Assembly (NCBI RefSeq): GCF_009720145.1
Contig: NZ_CP046252.1
Coordinates: 1,612,001 to 1,676,000 of the forward strand
Source of the DNA: Sphingobium sp. CAP-1
Lineage (GTDB): Bacteria; Pseudomonadota; Alphaproteobacteria; Sphingomonadales; Sphingomonadaceae
Length of the DNA: 64,000 nucleotides
Direction: 5' to 3'
Within the stretch, counting starts at the first letter, position 1. Each line of letters starts with the position of its first letter. The translations under genes and the position numbers were made by a program. The notes under the pieces were generated by a model. The model was not told the DNA's origin. It saw only the letters and a program-made list of their open reading frames with translations, and searched no databases. Shown here piece by piece: positions 28,004 to 35,996 of this stretch.

Positions 28004-28930
28004 GTGACCGCCGCTTCCCCCGCTGACCGCCCGCACCGGCCCCTGTTCGCCATCGCCCTGCGCCTGACCGCCGTGGTCTGCCTGTCGGTGATGTTCATCA
28101 CCGTCCGCGTGGCGAGCGAGCGCGGCGTCCATGTGGTCGAATCCCTGTTTTACCGGCAGGCGCTGGCGCTGCCGATGATCCTGATCTGGGTCGCGATGGC
28201 GGGTGGCCTGTCAACCGTCCGCACCCGCCGCATCGGCGTCCATGCCAGCCGCATGATGCTGGGCCTGACCGGGATGCTGCTCAACTTCCTCTCCTATATC
28301 CTGCTGCCGCCGGCGGAGGCGGCGACGATCGGCTTCACCATGCCGATCTTCGGCACGATATTGTCGGCGCTGATCCTGCGCGAAGCGACCGGCATTCATC
28401 GCTGGAGCGCGGTGCTGATCGGCTTTGTCGGGGTGCTGGTGATGATCCGCCCGGACGCAGGCCATTTCCCGGTTCAGGGCGTCGTGGTCGCGATCGGCGG
28501 CGCGCTCCTCACCGCCAGCGTCAGCCTGGTGCTGCGCGAACTGGGCCGGACGGAGGCGGCGGGCGTCGTCGTATTCTGGTTCACGCTGCTGTCGATGATC
28601 CCGCTGGGGCTGGCCATGCCCTTCTTCGCGCGGGCGCATGATCCGCTGACCTGGGGGCTGCTGCTGCTGATCGGGCTGGTGGGCGGGCTGGCGCAGCTCT
28701 GCCTGACATCGGCGCTACGCTACGGGCCGATCGCGGTCGTGCTGCCGATGGATTACAGCGCGATCATCTGGACCACCTTGCTGGGCGTCGCCGTCGGGCA
28801 GGACTGGCCGATGGCGACGACCTGGGTCGGCGCGACCCTGATCATCGCCAGCGGCCTCTATATCGCCTGGCGCGAACATGTCCGCGCCAGGCGCCCCGTG
28901 GTCAGCCTAGAAGTTCCGCCTCAAGACTGA
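28004..28930 (+). CDS. EamA/DMT-superfamily transporter
   Basis: A 308-residue inner-membrane protein with ten predicted helices in two EamA repeats, the classic drug/metabolite exporter fold (AEAATIGFTMPIFGTILSALILREATG in the first, AVVLPMDYSAIIWTTLLGVAVGQDWP in the second). The substrate is unknown. The GTG at 28004 is the start. The 3' end overlaps the convergent OsmC gene by 29 bases. Confidence 0.87.
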   Translation: MTAASPADRPHRPLFAIALRLTAVVCLSVMFITVRVASERGVHVVESLFYRQALALPMILIWVAMAGGLSTVRTRRIGVHASRMMLGLTGMLLNFLSYILLPPAEAATIGFTMPIFGTILSALILREATGIHRWSAVLIGFVGVLVMIRPDAGHFPVQGVVVAIGGALLTASVSLVLRELGRTEAAGVVVFWFTLLSMIPLGLAMPFFARAHDPLTWGLLLLIGLVGGLAQLCLTSALRYGPIAVVLPMDYSAIIWTTLLGVAVGQDWPMATTWVGATLIIASGLYIAWREHVRARRPVVSLEVPPQD

Positions 28931-29333
28931 TGTCGGCCTTCAGCAGTTTGGAGATGGGGCAGTTCGCCTTCGCCTTGGCGGCCAGTTGCTGAAAGGTCGC
29001 GTCGTCGGCGCCGGGGATGGTCGCCTTCAATGTCAGCCTGCTCGCGGTCACGGCAAAGCCGTCGTCCAGCTTTTCCAGCGTCACGACCGCGCTCGTCTCC
29101 ATCTTGTCCGCCGTCAGCCCCGCTTCGCCCAGAATCAGCGACAGCGCCATGGTGAAGCAGGAGGCATGGGCGGCGGCGATCAGTTCCTCCGGGTTGCTGC
29201 CCGGCTGGCCTTCGAACCGGGTCGCGAAGCCATAGGGATAGGCGTCAAGCGCGCCGCTCTGGGTCGAGATCGCGCCCTTTCCGTCCTTCAGGCCGCCCGT
29301 CCATACTGCCGAACCGCTGCGATTGATCTTCAT
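28902..29333 (-). CDS. OsmC/Ohr-family peroxiredoxin-like protein
   Basis: Reduces organic hydroperoxides with a pair of reactive cysteines. The 143-residue protein has both, in HASCFTMALS and in NCPISKLLKA, with the family frame SNPEELIAAAHASCF. The ATG at 29333 follows AAAGGAG. It is divergent from the PRC-barrel gene. Which OsmC subgroup it belongs to is not clear from sequence alone. Confidence 0.9.
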   Translation of the reverse strand: MKINRSGSAVWTGGLKDGKGAISTQSGALDAYPYGFATRFEGQPGSNPEELIAAAHASCFTMALSLILGEAGLTADKMETSAVVTLEKLDDGFAVTASRLTLKATIPGADDATFQQLAAKAKANCPISKLLKADISLEAELLG

Positions 29334-29424
29334 GGCCTTGTCGCTCCTTTGTGATGCAGCGGAGGAACCCCGGCGGCTCCCCATGGTTGCATGACTATAG
29401 AGACATTCGTGCAGGAGCGTGACA

Positions 29425-29790
29425 ATGACCGACATGACCCATCAAAATCACGGCGACCTGATCGCGTCCGACCGGGTGGAAGGCACTGCCGTCTACAACC
29501 GTCAGGGCGAAAGGCTGGGCCGGATTTCCAACTTCATGGTCGACAAGGCGAGCGGGCAGGTGCGCTATGCCGTACTGTCCTTCGGCGGCTTTCTGGGCAT
29601 GGGACACGACCATTATCCCCTGCCCTGGTCGATGCTGCATTATGACCTGGCGCAGGGCGGCTATGTCGTCGATCTGGACAAGCAACTGCTCGACCATGCG
29701 CCCCGCTATGCCGACGAACAGCGCCCCGATTATGATGACGGCTATGGCCGCAACGTCTATCAATATTATGGCCTGATCTATCCCTGGTGA
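29425..29790 (+). CDS. PRC-barrel domain protein
   Basis: A 121-residue protein with one PRC-barrel domain (ASDRVEGTAVYNRQGERLGRI, VRYAVLSFGGFLGMGHDHYPLPW), then an acidic, Tyr-rich tail (DYDDGYGRNVYQYYGL). PRC-barrels act in photosynthetic reaction centres and RimM, and stand-alone copies often occur in stress regulons. An OsmC gene sits divergently upstream, which would fit a stress role. The start at 29425 follows AGGAGCG by six bases. Confidence 0.85.
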   Translation: MTDMTHQNHGDLIASDRVEGTAVYNRQGERLGRISNFMVDKASGQVRYAVLSFGGFLGMGHDHYPLPWSMLHYDLAQGGYVVDLDKQLLDHAPRYADEQRPDYDDGYGRNVYQYYGLIYPW

Positions 29791-29851
29791 AGGGCGCCGA
29801 ACCGGGAATTGGAGCGGCGGACGGCGCCCTTCCGCCCGGCCTTTCGGGCGG
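29790..29851. terminator. tandem hairpins after the PRC-barrel gene
   Basis: AAGGGCGCCG at 29790-29799 pairs with CGGCGCCCTT at 29822-29831. A second hairpin CCGCCCG/CGGGCGG follows at 29832-29851. No clear U-tract is present, so this may protect the 3' end rather than terminate strongly. Confidence 0.4.
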
Positions 29852-29967
29852 GCCGCCGACCGTCCTTTCCGACTGCCCAGATTTCACCACATTTCGCCGC
29901 TTGCCCATTGTCTACCAGATAAATAGAATTATTGTCCAAGGCTCGATCTAGAGGATGAGGACCAGAT

Positions 29968-30636
29968 ATGGAGCGATTCGGTTTTTCGGGTGACGCGCGC
30001 CAGCCGGTCATACTGACCATCCCCGGACTCAATAATAGCGGGCCGGGCCACTGGCAGACCCTGTGGGAGGAAAAGCGCGGCGATTGCGAGCGGGTGGATC
30101 TGGGCAGTTGGGCCAGCCCCAATCGCAACGCATGGGTGACGCGGCTGGACGCCGCGATCCGTCAGGCCAATGGCCCGGTGATATTGGCGGCACACAGCCT
30201 GGGCTGCATGGCCGTCGCCTGGTGGGGGGCGTTGCAAAGCCAGGCCTATGGCTGGCCGGTGACGGGCGCGCTGCTGGTGGCGCCACCCGATTGCGACCGG
30301 ATGGAAACGCCGGAGACGATCGGCGGTTTCGGCCCCACGCCGCGCGCGCAACTGCCCTTCCCGTCGATTATGGTCGCCAGCCGCGACGATCCCTATATCT
30401 TCTTCGAGCGCGCCCACAGCATCGGGAAGAATTGGGGCAGCCAGTTTATCGACGCCGGCCATGCCGGTCATATCAATGCCGATTCGGGCCTGGGCGAGTG
30501 GCAATTCGGCCAGAGCCTGATCGAACGGCTGATCGACAATGCGCAGGAACAGGCTTCCGCCGTCCGCCAGATGCGCCCCGCCATCCCGCTGGCGCAGCAG
30601 GAGCGCAAGCCCGCGCGCGCGGTTGCCCATAGCTAG
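29968..30636 (+). CDS. alpha/beta hydrolase of the RBBP9/YdeN type
   Basis: A 222-residue cytoplasmic hydrolase with the full triad: Ser77 in AAHSLGC, Asp140 or Asp141 in SRDDPY, and His168 in GHAGHIN. The oxyanion region is TIPGLNNSGPGHWQ, as in the RBBP9/YdeN family of small serine hydrolases. The substrate is unknown. It is followed by a strong terminator. Confidence 0.85.
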   Translation: MERFGFSGDARQPVILTIPGLNNSGPGHWQTLWEEKRGDCERVDLGSWASPNRNAWVTRLDAAIRQANGPVILAAHSLGCMAVAWWGALQSQAYGWPVTGALLVAPPDCDRMETPETIGGFGPTPRAQLPFPSIMVASRDDPYIFFERAHSIGKNWGSQFIDAGHAGHINADSGLGEWQFGQSLIERLIDNAQEQASAVRQMRPAIPLAQQERKPARAVAHS

Positions 30637-30650
30637 AGGCTCACCCCCAG

Positions 30651-30696
30651 GGGGCGCGACAAGACAAACTTGCGCGCCCCTTATTTTTGCTTTTTT
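30651..30696 (+). terminator. rho-independent terminator after the hydrolase gene
   Basis: GGGGCGCG at 30651-30658 pairs with CGCGCCCC at 30673-30680 around a 14-base loop, followed by TTATTTTTGCTTTTTT. The U-rich tail is strong. Confidence 0.82.
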
Positions 30697-30699
30697 GTC

Positions 30700-30718
30700 T
30701 ATCTCATCAGTTGAGATA
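30700..30718. promoter_or_regulatory. perfect palindrome upstream of yezD, candidate operator
   Basis: TATCTCA, spacer TCAGT, TGAGATA form a 7-bp perfect inverted repeat of 19 bases, 22 bases before the yezD start. It lies where a regulator would block or assist transcription of yezD and possibly the TonB-dependent receptor. The regulator is not identified. Confidence 0.45.
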
Positions 30719-30739
30719 TTAGGCGGACAGAGGGTTTAT

Positions 30740-30928
30740 ATGAACGACCATAAAGCAATCGACATTCGCCACGCACGCAATGAGGGGCAACGCCCGGACA
30801 TCGCCGCCAGCATCGACAAGGTGCGCGGCGTGCTGGAAGGACTGCGCTTCGGATCGATCACGCTGACCGTGCATGACGCACGCGTGGTGCAGATCGACGT
30901 GACGGAAAAGACGCGCCTCACCGGTTGA
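30740..30928 (+). CDS. yezD: YezD family (DUF2292) small protein
   Basis: A 62-residue protein with the DUF2292 pattern IDKVRGVLEGLRFGSITLTVHDARVVQIDVTEKTRL. Members are short and often sit in loci for sulfur-compound uptake in other bacteria; the molecular role is unknown. Here it lies between a palindrome and a TonB-dependent receptor on the same strand. The ATG at 30740 begins the family-typical sequence. Confidence 0.85.
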   Translation: MNDHKAIDIRHARNEGQRPDIAASIDKVRGVLEGLRFGSITLTVHDARVVQIDVTEKTRLTG

Positions 30929-31105
30929 GGATCAACCGTGGGGGCGCGGACAAGTTTCGGGTCGGGATCGACCCATGCGGCGGGGGGTGCGCCGTATCAT
31001 CGAAAGATCATCCCCAACCTTATCGGCTTTGACCGGACCGCCGGAAACGCCGCGATCACCATATAACCGGAATTGACACCGGACAGCCGGATAAAGGGGA
31101 ATAAC

Positions 31106-33574
31106 ATGATTGCGCGTTTCCTGTTGCTTGCGAGCGTCGCAAGCACTTCCTTCATCACGCCCGGCGCTTTCGCGCAGGATGCGGCCCAGCCCGTCGTGGA
31201 CGATGCCGACCAGAATGTGCGCGGCGAAGTGATCCTGGTCACCGCCCGCCGCCGTCAGGAAACGGCGCAGGAAGTGCCGCTGGCCATTTCCGTCGTCAAG
31301 GGCGACAGCATCGAGGCGACCGGCAATTTCAACATCGTGAAGTTGCAGCAGCTCGCGCCGACCTTGCAGGTCTATACCACCAACCCGCGCAACACATCGG
31401 TCAACATCCGTGGCCTGGGCGTGCCGTTCGGCCTGACCAGCGATGGCTTTGAACAGGGCGTCGGCATCTATGTCGACGATGTCTATAACAGCCGCGTCGC
31501 CGCCGCGACCTTCGACTTCCTCGATGTCAGCCAGGTCGAAGTGCTGCGCGGGCCGCAGGGCACGCTTTATGGCAAGAACACCACGGCGGGCGCGATCAAC
31601 ATCACGACCAACCAGCCGACCTTCGATTTCGAAGGGCGCGCCGAACTGACCGTGGGCAACCTCAATTACAAGCAGGCCAAGGCCGCCGTGTCCGGCCCGC
31701 TGTCGGACACGGTCGCCGCCCGCATCGCGGTCGCCGCGACCAGCCGCCGCGGCACGCTCTATAATGTAACGAGCCAGCGCTGGATCAACGAGCAGGACAA
31801 TCTGGGCATTCGCGGCCAGTTGCTGTTCAAGCCGTCCGAGGATTTCAGCATCACCCTGTCTGGCGACTACAGCAAGCAGGACCCCGAATGCTGCGGCACG
31901 ACCTTCGTGCGGGTGGGCACGACGCAGCGCCCGATCGCCCGCCAATATGATGCGCTGGTCGCGGCGGTCAACGCCGCCAATCCTGGCCGCAACTATGCCG
32001 TACCCAGCCGCAATCCCTATGATCGCCTGACCGACCTCGACAGCAATCTGAACGCGGGCAACAAGATTGGCGGCGTGTCGGCCAAGGTGAAGTGGGATAT
32101 CGGCCCCGGCACGCTCACCTCCGTCACCGCCTGGCGCTTCTGGGACTGGAAGCCGGAAAATGACCGCGACTTCACCGGCCTGTCGGTCGTGTCCAAGTCG
32201 CAAAACCCCTCGCAACAGGATCAGTATAGCCAGGAGTTCCGTTATAATTACGAAAGCAAGCAGTTCGACTTCGTGGTCGGCCTGTTCGGCTTCAAGCAGC
32301 GGATCGACACGCAGGGCACCGAGCAGCAGGGCGCCGACGCCGCCCGCTGGAGCCTGACCGGCGCCAATGCCGCGATCCCGTCCACCTTGCAGGGTCTGAC
32401 CGCCAGCAACACCCAATATCTCAAGGCGGACAGCGCCGCGCTGTTCGGCCAACTGAGCTGGAAGGTGACGGACGCCCTGACCATTCAGCCGGGCGCGCGC
32501 CTCAACTATGACAAGAAGTCGGGCTATTATCAGCGCGTCGTGACCAACGCCCAGGGCCAGGCGATCAGTTGCACCGCGACGCCCGCCCCCGGCACGATCG
32601 CCGGCACGTCCGCCCAGTGCGGCGTCTATCAGCCGCAGGTCAGCGCGCCGTCGGACAGCGCGTGGAACTTCACCTACGACTTCAACGTCAACTATAAGTT
32701 CGCCCGCGACGTGCTGGCCTATGCGACCTACGCCAAGAGCTTCAAGACGCTGGGTATCAACCAGAACGGCCTGCCGCTCAATGTCGACAATACAGTCAAT
32801 TACGACGCCAGCACGGTGAAGCCCGAATCGGTCAATCATTATGAAATCGGCCTAAAGACCCAGTTCCTGGATCGCCGGGCGACCTTCAACCTCACCGCCT
32901 TCCGCACCGACATCAAGAATTTCCAGGCGACCGTGAATGGCGGCCAGTTCGGCACCGTGCGCGGCTACCTCGCCAATGCCGAAAAGGTCCGGTCGCAGGG
33001 GATCGAGGCGGACTTCAAGATCGTCGCCAGCGACCGCTTCACCGCCTATGCCAATGGCGCCTATACCGACGCGAAATACAAGAAGTTCACCAACGCCCCC
33101 TGCCCGCCCGAATTGTCCGGCGGCACCATCACGACCAATTCGGCGCTGTGGAGCCCGGCCGGTCAGGCGGGCAGCAGCACCGTCCCGTCCTACAGCCGGC
33201 CGCAGTGCGACATTTCGGGGCAAGGTCTGCCCGGCGTGTCGAAATGGGCCTTCTCCTATGGCGCGGAGGTCAACCAGCCGGTCACATTGCTGGCGAAGGA
33301 AGGCCAGATCTATCTGGGCGTCGACGGCAATTACCGGTCGCACTGGAACAGCAACGCATCGCCGTCCATCTATACCGATGTGAAGGGCTATGCCCTGACC
33401 AACGTGCGCGCCGGCTTCCGGGGTGAAGGGTTCGACATTTTCGGCTGGGTCCGCAACGCCTTCGACGTGAACTATATCGAAAATCTTCAGGTCGCGCCGG
33501 GCAATACCGGCCTGATCGCCGGCCAGGTCGGCGATCCTCAGACCTGGGGCGGCACGATCAAATTCTCGTTCTGA
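31106..33574 (+). CDS. TonB-dependent outer-membrane receptor
   Basis: A 822-residue receptor that imports a bulky ligand through a plugged beta-barrel, energised by TonB. The signal peptide ends near AFAQ at residue 26. The TonB box is GEVILVTARRRQETAQEVPLA and the plug includes NIRGLGVP, VDDVYNSR and VEVLRGPQGTLYGKNTTAGAI. The barrel ends in TIKFSF with the terminal Phe expected of outer-membrane proteins. The gene starts 177 bases after yezD and its ATG follows AAAGGGGA. The ligand is unknown. A hairpin lies just past the stop. Confidence 0.95.
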   Translation: MIARFLLLASVASTSFITPGAFAQDAAQPVVDDADQNVRGEVILVTARRRQETAQEVPLAISVVKGDSIEATGNFNIVKLQQLAPTLQVYTTNPRNTSVNIRGLGVPFGLTSDGFEQGVGIYVDDVYNSRVAAATFDFLDVSQVEVLRGPQGTLYGKNTTAGAINITTNQPTFDFEGRAELTVGNLNYKQAKAAVSGPLSDTVAARIAVAATSRRGTLYNVTSQRWINEQDNLGIRGQLLFKPSEDFSITLSGDYSKQDPECCGTTFVRVGTTQRPIARQYDALVAAVNAANPGRNYAVPSRNPYDRLTDLDSNLNAGNKIGGVSAKVKWDIGPGTLTSVTAWRFWDWKPENDRDFTGLSVVSKSQNPSQQDQYSQEFRYNYESKQFDFVVGLFGFKQRIDTQGTEQQGADAARWSLTGANAAIPSTLQGLTASNTQYLKADSAALFGQLSWKVTDALTIQPGARLNYDKKSGYYQRVVTNAQGQAISCTATPAPGTIAGTSAQCGVYQPQVSAPSDSAWNFTYDFNVNYKFARDVLAYATYAKSFKTLGINQNGLPLNVDNTVNYDASTVKPESVNHYEIGLKTQFLDRRATFNLTAFRTDIKNFQATVNGGQFGTVRGYLANAEKVRSQGIEADFKIVASDRFTAYANGAYTDAKYKKFTNAPCPPELSGGTITTNSALWSPAGQAGSSTVPSYSRPQCDISGQGLPGVSKWAFSYGAEVNQPVTLLAKEGQIYLGVDGNYRSHWNSNASPSIYTDVKGYALTNVRAGFRGEGFDIFGWVRNAFDVNYIENLQVAPGNTGLIAGQVGDPQTWGGTIKFSF

Positions 33575-33600
33575 TCAGTAAATTTTCAGACTCACCCCGG

Positions 33601-33632
33601 CGGGGCGGCAGCAATGCCGCCCCGTTTGCGTT
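33601..33632 (+). terminator. GC hairpin after the TonB receptor gene
   Basis: CGGGGCGGCA at 33601-33610 pairs exactly with TGCCGCCCCG at 33615-33624 around the loop GCAA, then GTTTGCGTT. The stem is strong but the U-tract is weak. Confidence 0.6.
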
Positions 33633-33682
33633 GAGGAAAGGATAGACTATATATGGTCCAAATTCGATCGAGGACCATCGCC

Positions 33683-33964
33683 ATGCGCTATTCCACCCGA
33701 ATCAAGCCAATCAGCTATTTCAAGGCAAATGCCGCCGAAATCCTCGCCGACCTTAGCGACGGTGCCGAACCGATGATCCTGACCCAAAATGGTGAAGCGA
33801 AGGCGATCATCCAGGATATACGCGATTACGAAAAGACTCAGGAAACCCTGGCCTTGCTGAAGATTCTCGCGCTGGGGATGCAGGACGTCAAGGCGGGGCG
33901 GACCAAGCCGCTGGAGGAAGTCATCGCGGGGTTGAAGAACCGTGAACGGGATGGAAATGATTGA
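33683..33964 (+). CDS. Phd/YefM-family antitoxin
   Basis: A 93-residue protein beginning MRYSTRIKPISYFKANAAEIL, the family DNA-binding N-terminus, with EPMILTQNGEAKAIIQDI in the core. It should neutralise the ParE-like toxin encoded next and repress their shared promoter. An ATG at 33653 is possible, but the ATG at 33683 has GAGGA nearby and gives the typical start. The end overlaps the toxin gene by 23 bases. Confidence 0.9.
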   Translation: MRYSTRIKPISYFKANAAEILADLSDGAEPMILTQNGEAKAIIQDIRDYEKTQETLALLKILALGMQDVKAGRTKPLEEVIAGLKNRERDGND

Positions 33965-34292
33965 GCCGTCCTATCCGATCGAAGTTACCGATGATGTCGA
34001 GAACGATCTGGCGAACATCCATGCCTACATGGCCGCGCAACGCAGCGCCGAAGATGCCGACCAATTGATCGACCGTCTGGTCGAACGCATGGTCGCATTG
34101 CGAGACTTTCCCTTGCGCGGTGCTATTCCACAGGAACTTGGTGCCTTGGGCGAAAACGAATATCGCCAGCTTGTTCATGCGCCCTATCGCATCATCTATC
34201 ATTTCACAGGGCGCTTCGTCGCCATCCTGATGATCGCGGACGGCCGCCGCGATATGCGCACGTTGTTGGAGCAGCGACTCTTCGGGAAGTAG
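33942..34292 (+). CDS. ParE/RelE-family toxin
   Basis: A 116-residue toxin. The fold signature is clear: VTDDVENDLANIHAYMAAQ, LRDFPLRGAIPQEL, EYRQLVHAPYRIIYHFTGRFVAILMIADGRRDMRTLLEQRL, as in the ParE branch. ParE toxins act on gyrase and RelE toxins cut mRNA on the ribosome; the target here is not proved. It is translationally coupled to the antitoxin gene and followed by panB after 57 bases. Confidence 0.88.
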   Translation: MNGMEMIEPSYPIEVTDDVENDLANIHAYMAAQRSAEDADQLIDRLVERMVALRDFPLRGAIPQELGALGENEYRQLVHAPYRIIYHFTGRFVAILMIADGRRDMRTLLEQRLFGK

Positions 34293-34349
34293 GACCACCC
34301 TCGCCCCGCACCATTTGCGCGCCGTCGCGCGCTGGGGTAGAGCGCCCAC

Positions 34350-35222
34350 ATGTCCACGACCTTCACGCTCGACACGTCGACCAGCCGCGCCAATCCCACC
34401 CCCGCGCCGATGAAGCGCCTGACCGTGCCCGCCATCCAGCGGCGCAAGTTCGAGGGAAAGACGCAGGAACCGCTGGTGATGCTGACCGCCTATACGGCGC
34501 GACAGGCGCAGTTGCTGGACCCGCATTGCGACATGCTGCTGGTCGGCGACTCGCTGGGCCAGGTGATTTACGGCCTGCCCTCCACCCTGGCGGTCACGCT
34601 CGACATGATGATCGCCCATGGCGCGGCCGTGGTGCGTGGCAGCTATCATAGCGTGGTGCTGGTCGACATGCCCTTCGGCAGCTATGAGGCGTCGCCGCAA
34701 CAGGCCTTTGCCAGCGCCAGCCGGATCATGGCCGAGACAGGCTGCGCCGCCGTGAAGCTGGAAGGCGGGGTCGCCATGGCGGAAACCATCGCTTTCCTGA
34801 GCCAGCGCGGCATTCCGGTGATGGCGCATATCGGCCTGACCCCGCAGGCGGTGAACGCGCTGGGCGGCTATGGCGCGCGCGGCAAGAGCCAGCAGGAACA
34901 TGCCAAGATCATGGGCGACGCCCGCGCGGTGGCGGAAGCCGGCGCCTTCGCCGTCGTGCTGGAAGGCGTGATGGAAGAACTGGCGATCGCGATCACCGAC
35001 AGCGTCGATATTCCGGTCATCGGCATCGGCGCATCGGCCCATTGCGACGGGCAGGTGCTGGTGACGGAGGATATGCTGGGCATGTTCGACCGCGTGCCCC
35101 GCTTCGTGAAACGCTATGAGGCCATCGCCGAAACAATCGGCAATGCGGCGCAACGCTATGCGAGCGATGTGCGCAATCGGCACTTCCCGACCGACGAACA
35201 GGTCTATCGACCCAAAAATTGA
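34350..35222 (+). CDS. panB: 3-methyl-2-oxobutanoate hydroxymethyltransferase
   Basis: First step of pantothenate synthesis: adds a hydroxymethyl group from methylene-THF to alpha-ketoisovalerate. The 290-residue protein has LVGDSLGQVIYGL, MPFGSYEASPQQAFASASRI, KLEGGVAMAETI, VMAHIGLTPQAVNALGGY and the conserved glutamate region VLEGVMEELA. About 30 extra residues precede the usual start and may be a disordered tail. The group downstream runs panB, TPR protein, bamB, der. Confidence 0.95.
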   Translation: MSTTFTLDTSTSRANPTPAPMKRLTVPAIQRRKFEGKTQEPLVMLTAYTARQAQLLDPHCDMLLVGDSLGQVIYGLPSTLAVTLDMMIAHGAAVVRGSYHSVVLVDMPFGSYEASPQQAFASASRIMAETGCAAVKLEGGVAMAETIAFLSQRGIPVMAHIGLTPQAVNALGGYGARGKSQQEHAKIMGDARAVAEAGAFAVVLEGVMEELAIAITDSVDIPVIGIGASAHCDGQVLVTEDMLGMFDRVPRFVKRYEAIAETIGNAAQRYASDVRNRHFPTDEQVYRPKN

Positions 35223-35297
35223 TTTGCCTGTGGCATAAGCACCGCTATTGATCCCGCCTTCCGGCAGCGATTTCTGCCGCATTTTTCGGAGAACCCC

Positions 35298-35996
35298 GTG
35301 GCCCTGACGCCGCAAAATAGCGAAGCATTCATGCGCGAGGTCGACGAGGCCGTCCGCCAGGATCAGCTTCTGACCTTCTGGGAACGCTATGGCCGGTTGT
35401 TGCTGGCCGCCATCGTCCTCGGCCTCGCGGCCTTCGGCGGCTGGCTTTACTGGCAGCATTACAGCAAGACGCAATCCGAAGCCGTATCGGAAAAGCTGGA
35501 CGGGGTGCTGACCACGGCCGCGGGCGGCGGGACACCGGATGCCAAGGAACTGGACGCGCTCACCAGCGCCAGCCAGCCGGGCTATCGCGCCGCCGCCCTG
35601 CTGACCAAGGCCGGCGTCGCGTCGCGCAAGGGTGACGCCAAGGCGGCGATCGCGCTCTACAGCGGCATGGCCGCCGATACGAAGCTGGACCAGCCCTATC
35701 GCGACCTGGCGCTGATCCGCCAGACCGCGCTGGAGTTTGACGGCCTGAAGCCGCAGCAGGTGGTCGACCGGCTGAAGCCGCTGGCGATCGAGGGCGCGCC
35801 CTGGTTCGGCAGCGCGGGTGAACTGGTCGCGCTGGCCTATATGAAGATGGGCAAGACCGATCTGGCCGGGCCGATGTTCGCCGCGATGGCGAAGGACAGC
35901 AAGGTGCCCGATTCGATCCGTTCACGGGCCAGACAGATGGCCGGCCTCATGGGCATTGATGCGGTCGAGATTCCGGCCGAAAGCACCGAAGGATGA
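35298..35996 (+). CDS. YfgM-like TPR protein of the BamB neighbourhood
   Basis: A 232-residue protein with an N-terminal segment (AFMREVDEAVRQDQLLTFWERYG), a single membrane anchor at about residues 33-52 (LLLAAIVLGLAAFGGWLYW), and TPR-like helices (AALLTKAGVASRKGDAKAAIALYSGMA) in the periplasm. E. coli YfgM has the same layout and helps periplasmic chaperones near the Sec translocon. The GTG start at 35298 follows GGAGAACCCC. It overlaps the bamB start by four bases, so the two are coupled. Confidence 0.85.
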   Translation: MALTPQNSEAFMREVDEAVRQDQLLTFWERYGRLLLAAIVLGLAAFGGWLYWQHYSKTQSEAVSEKLDGVLTTAAGGGTPDAKELDALTSASQPGYRAAALLTKAGVASRKGDAKAAIALYSGMAADTKLDQPYRDLALIRQTALEFDGLKPQQVVDRLKPLAIEGAPWFGSAGELVALAYMKMGKTDLAGPMFAAMAKDSKVPDSIRSRARQMAGLMGIDAVEIPAESTEG

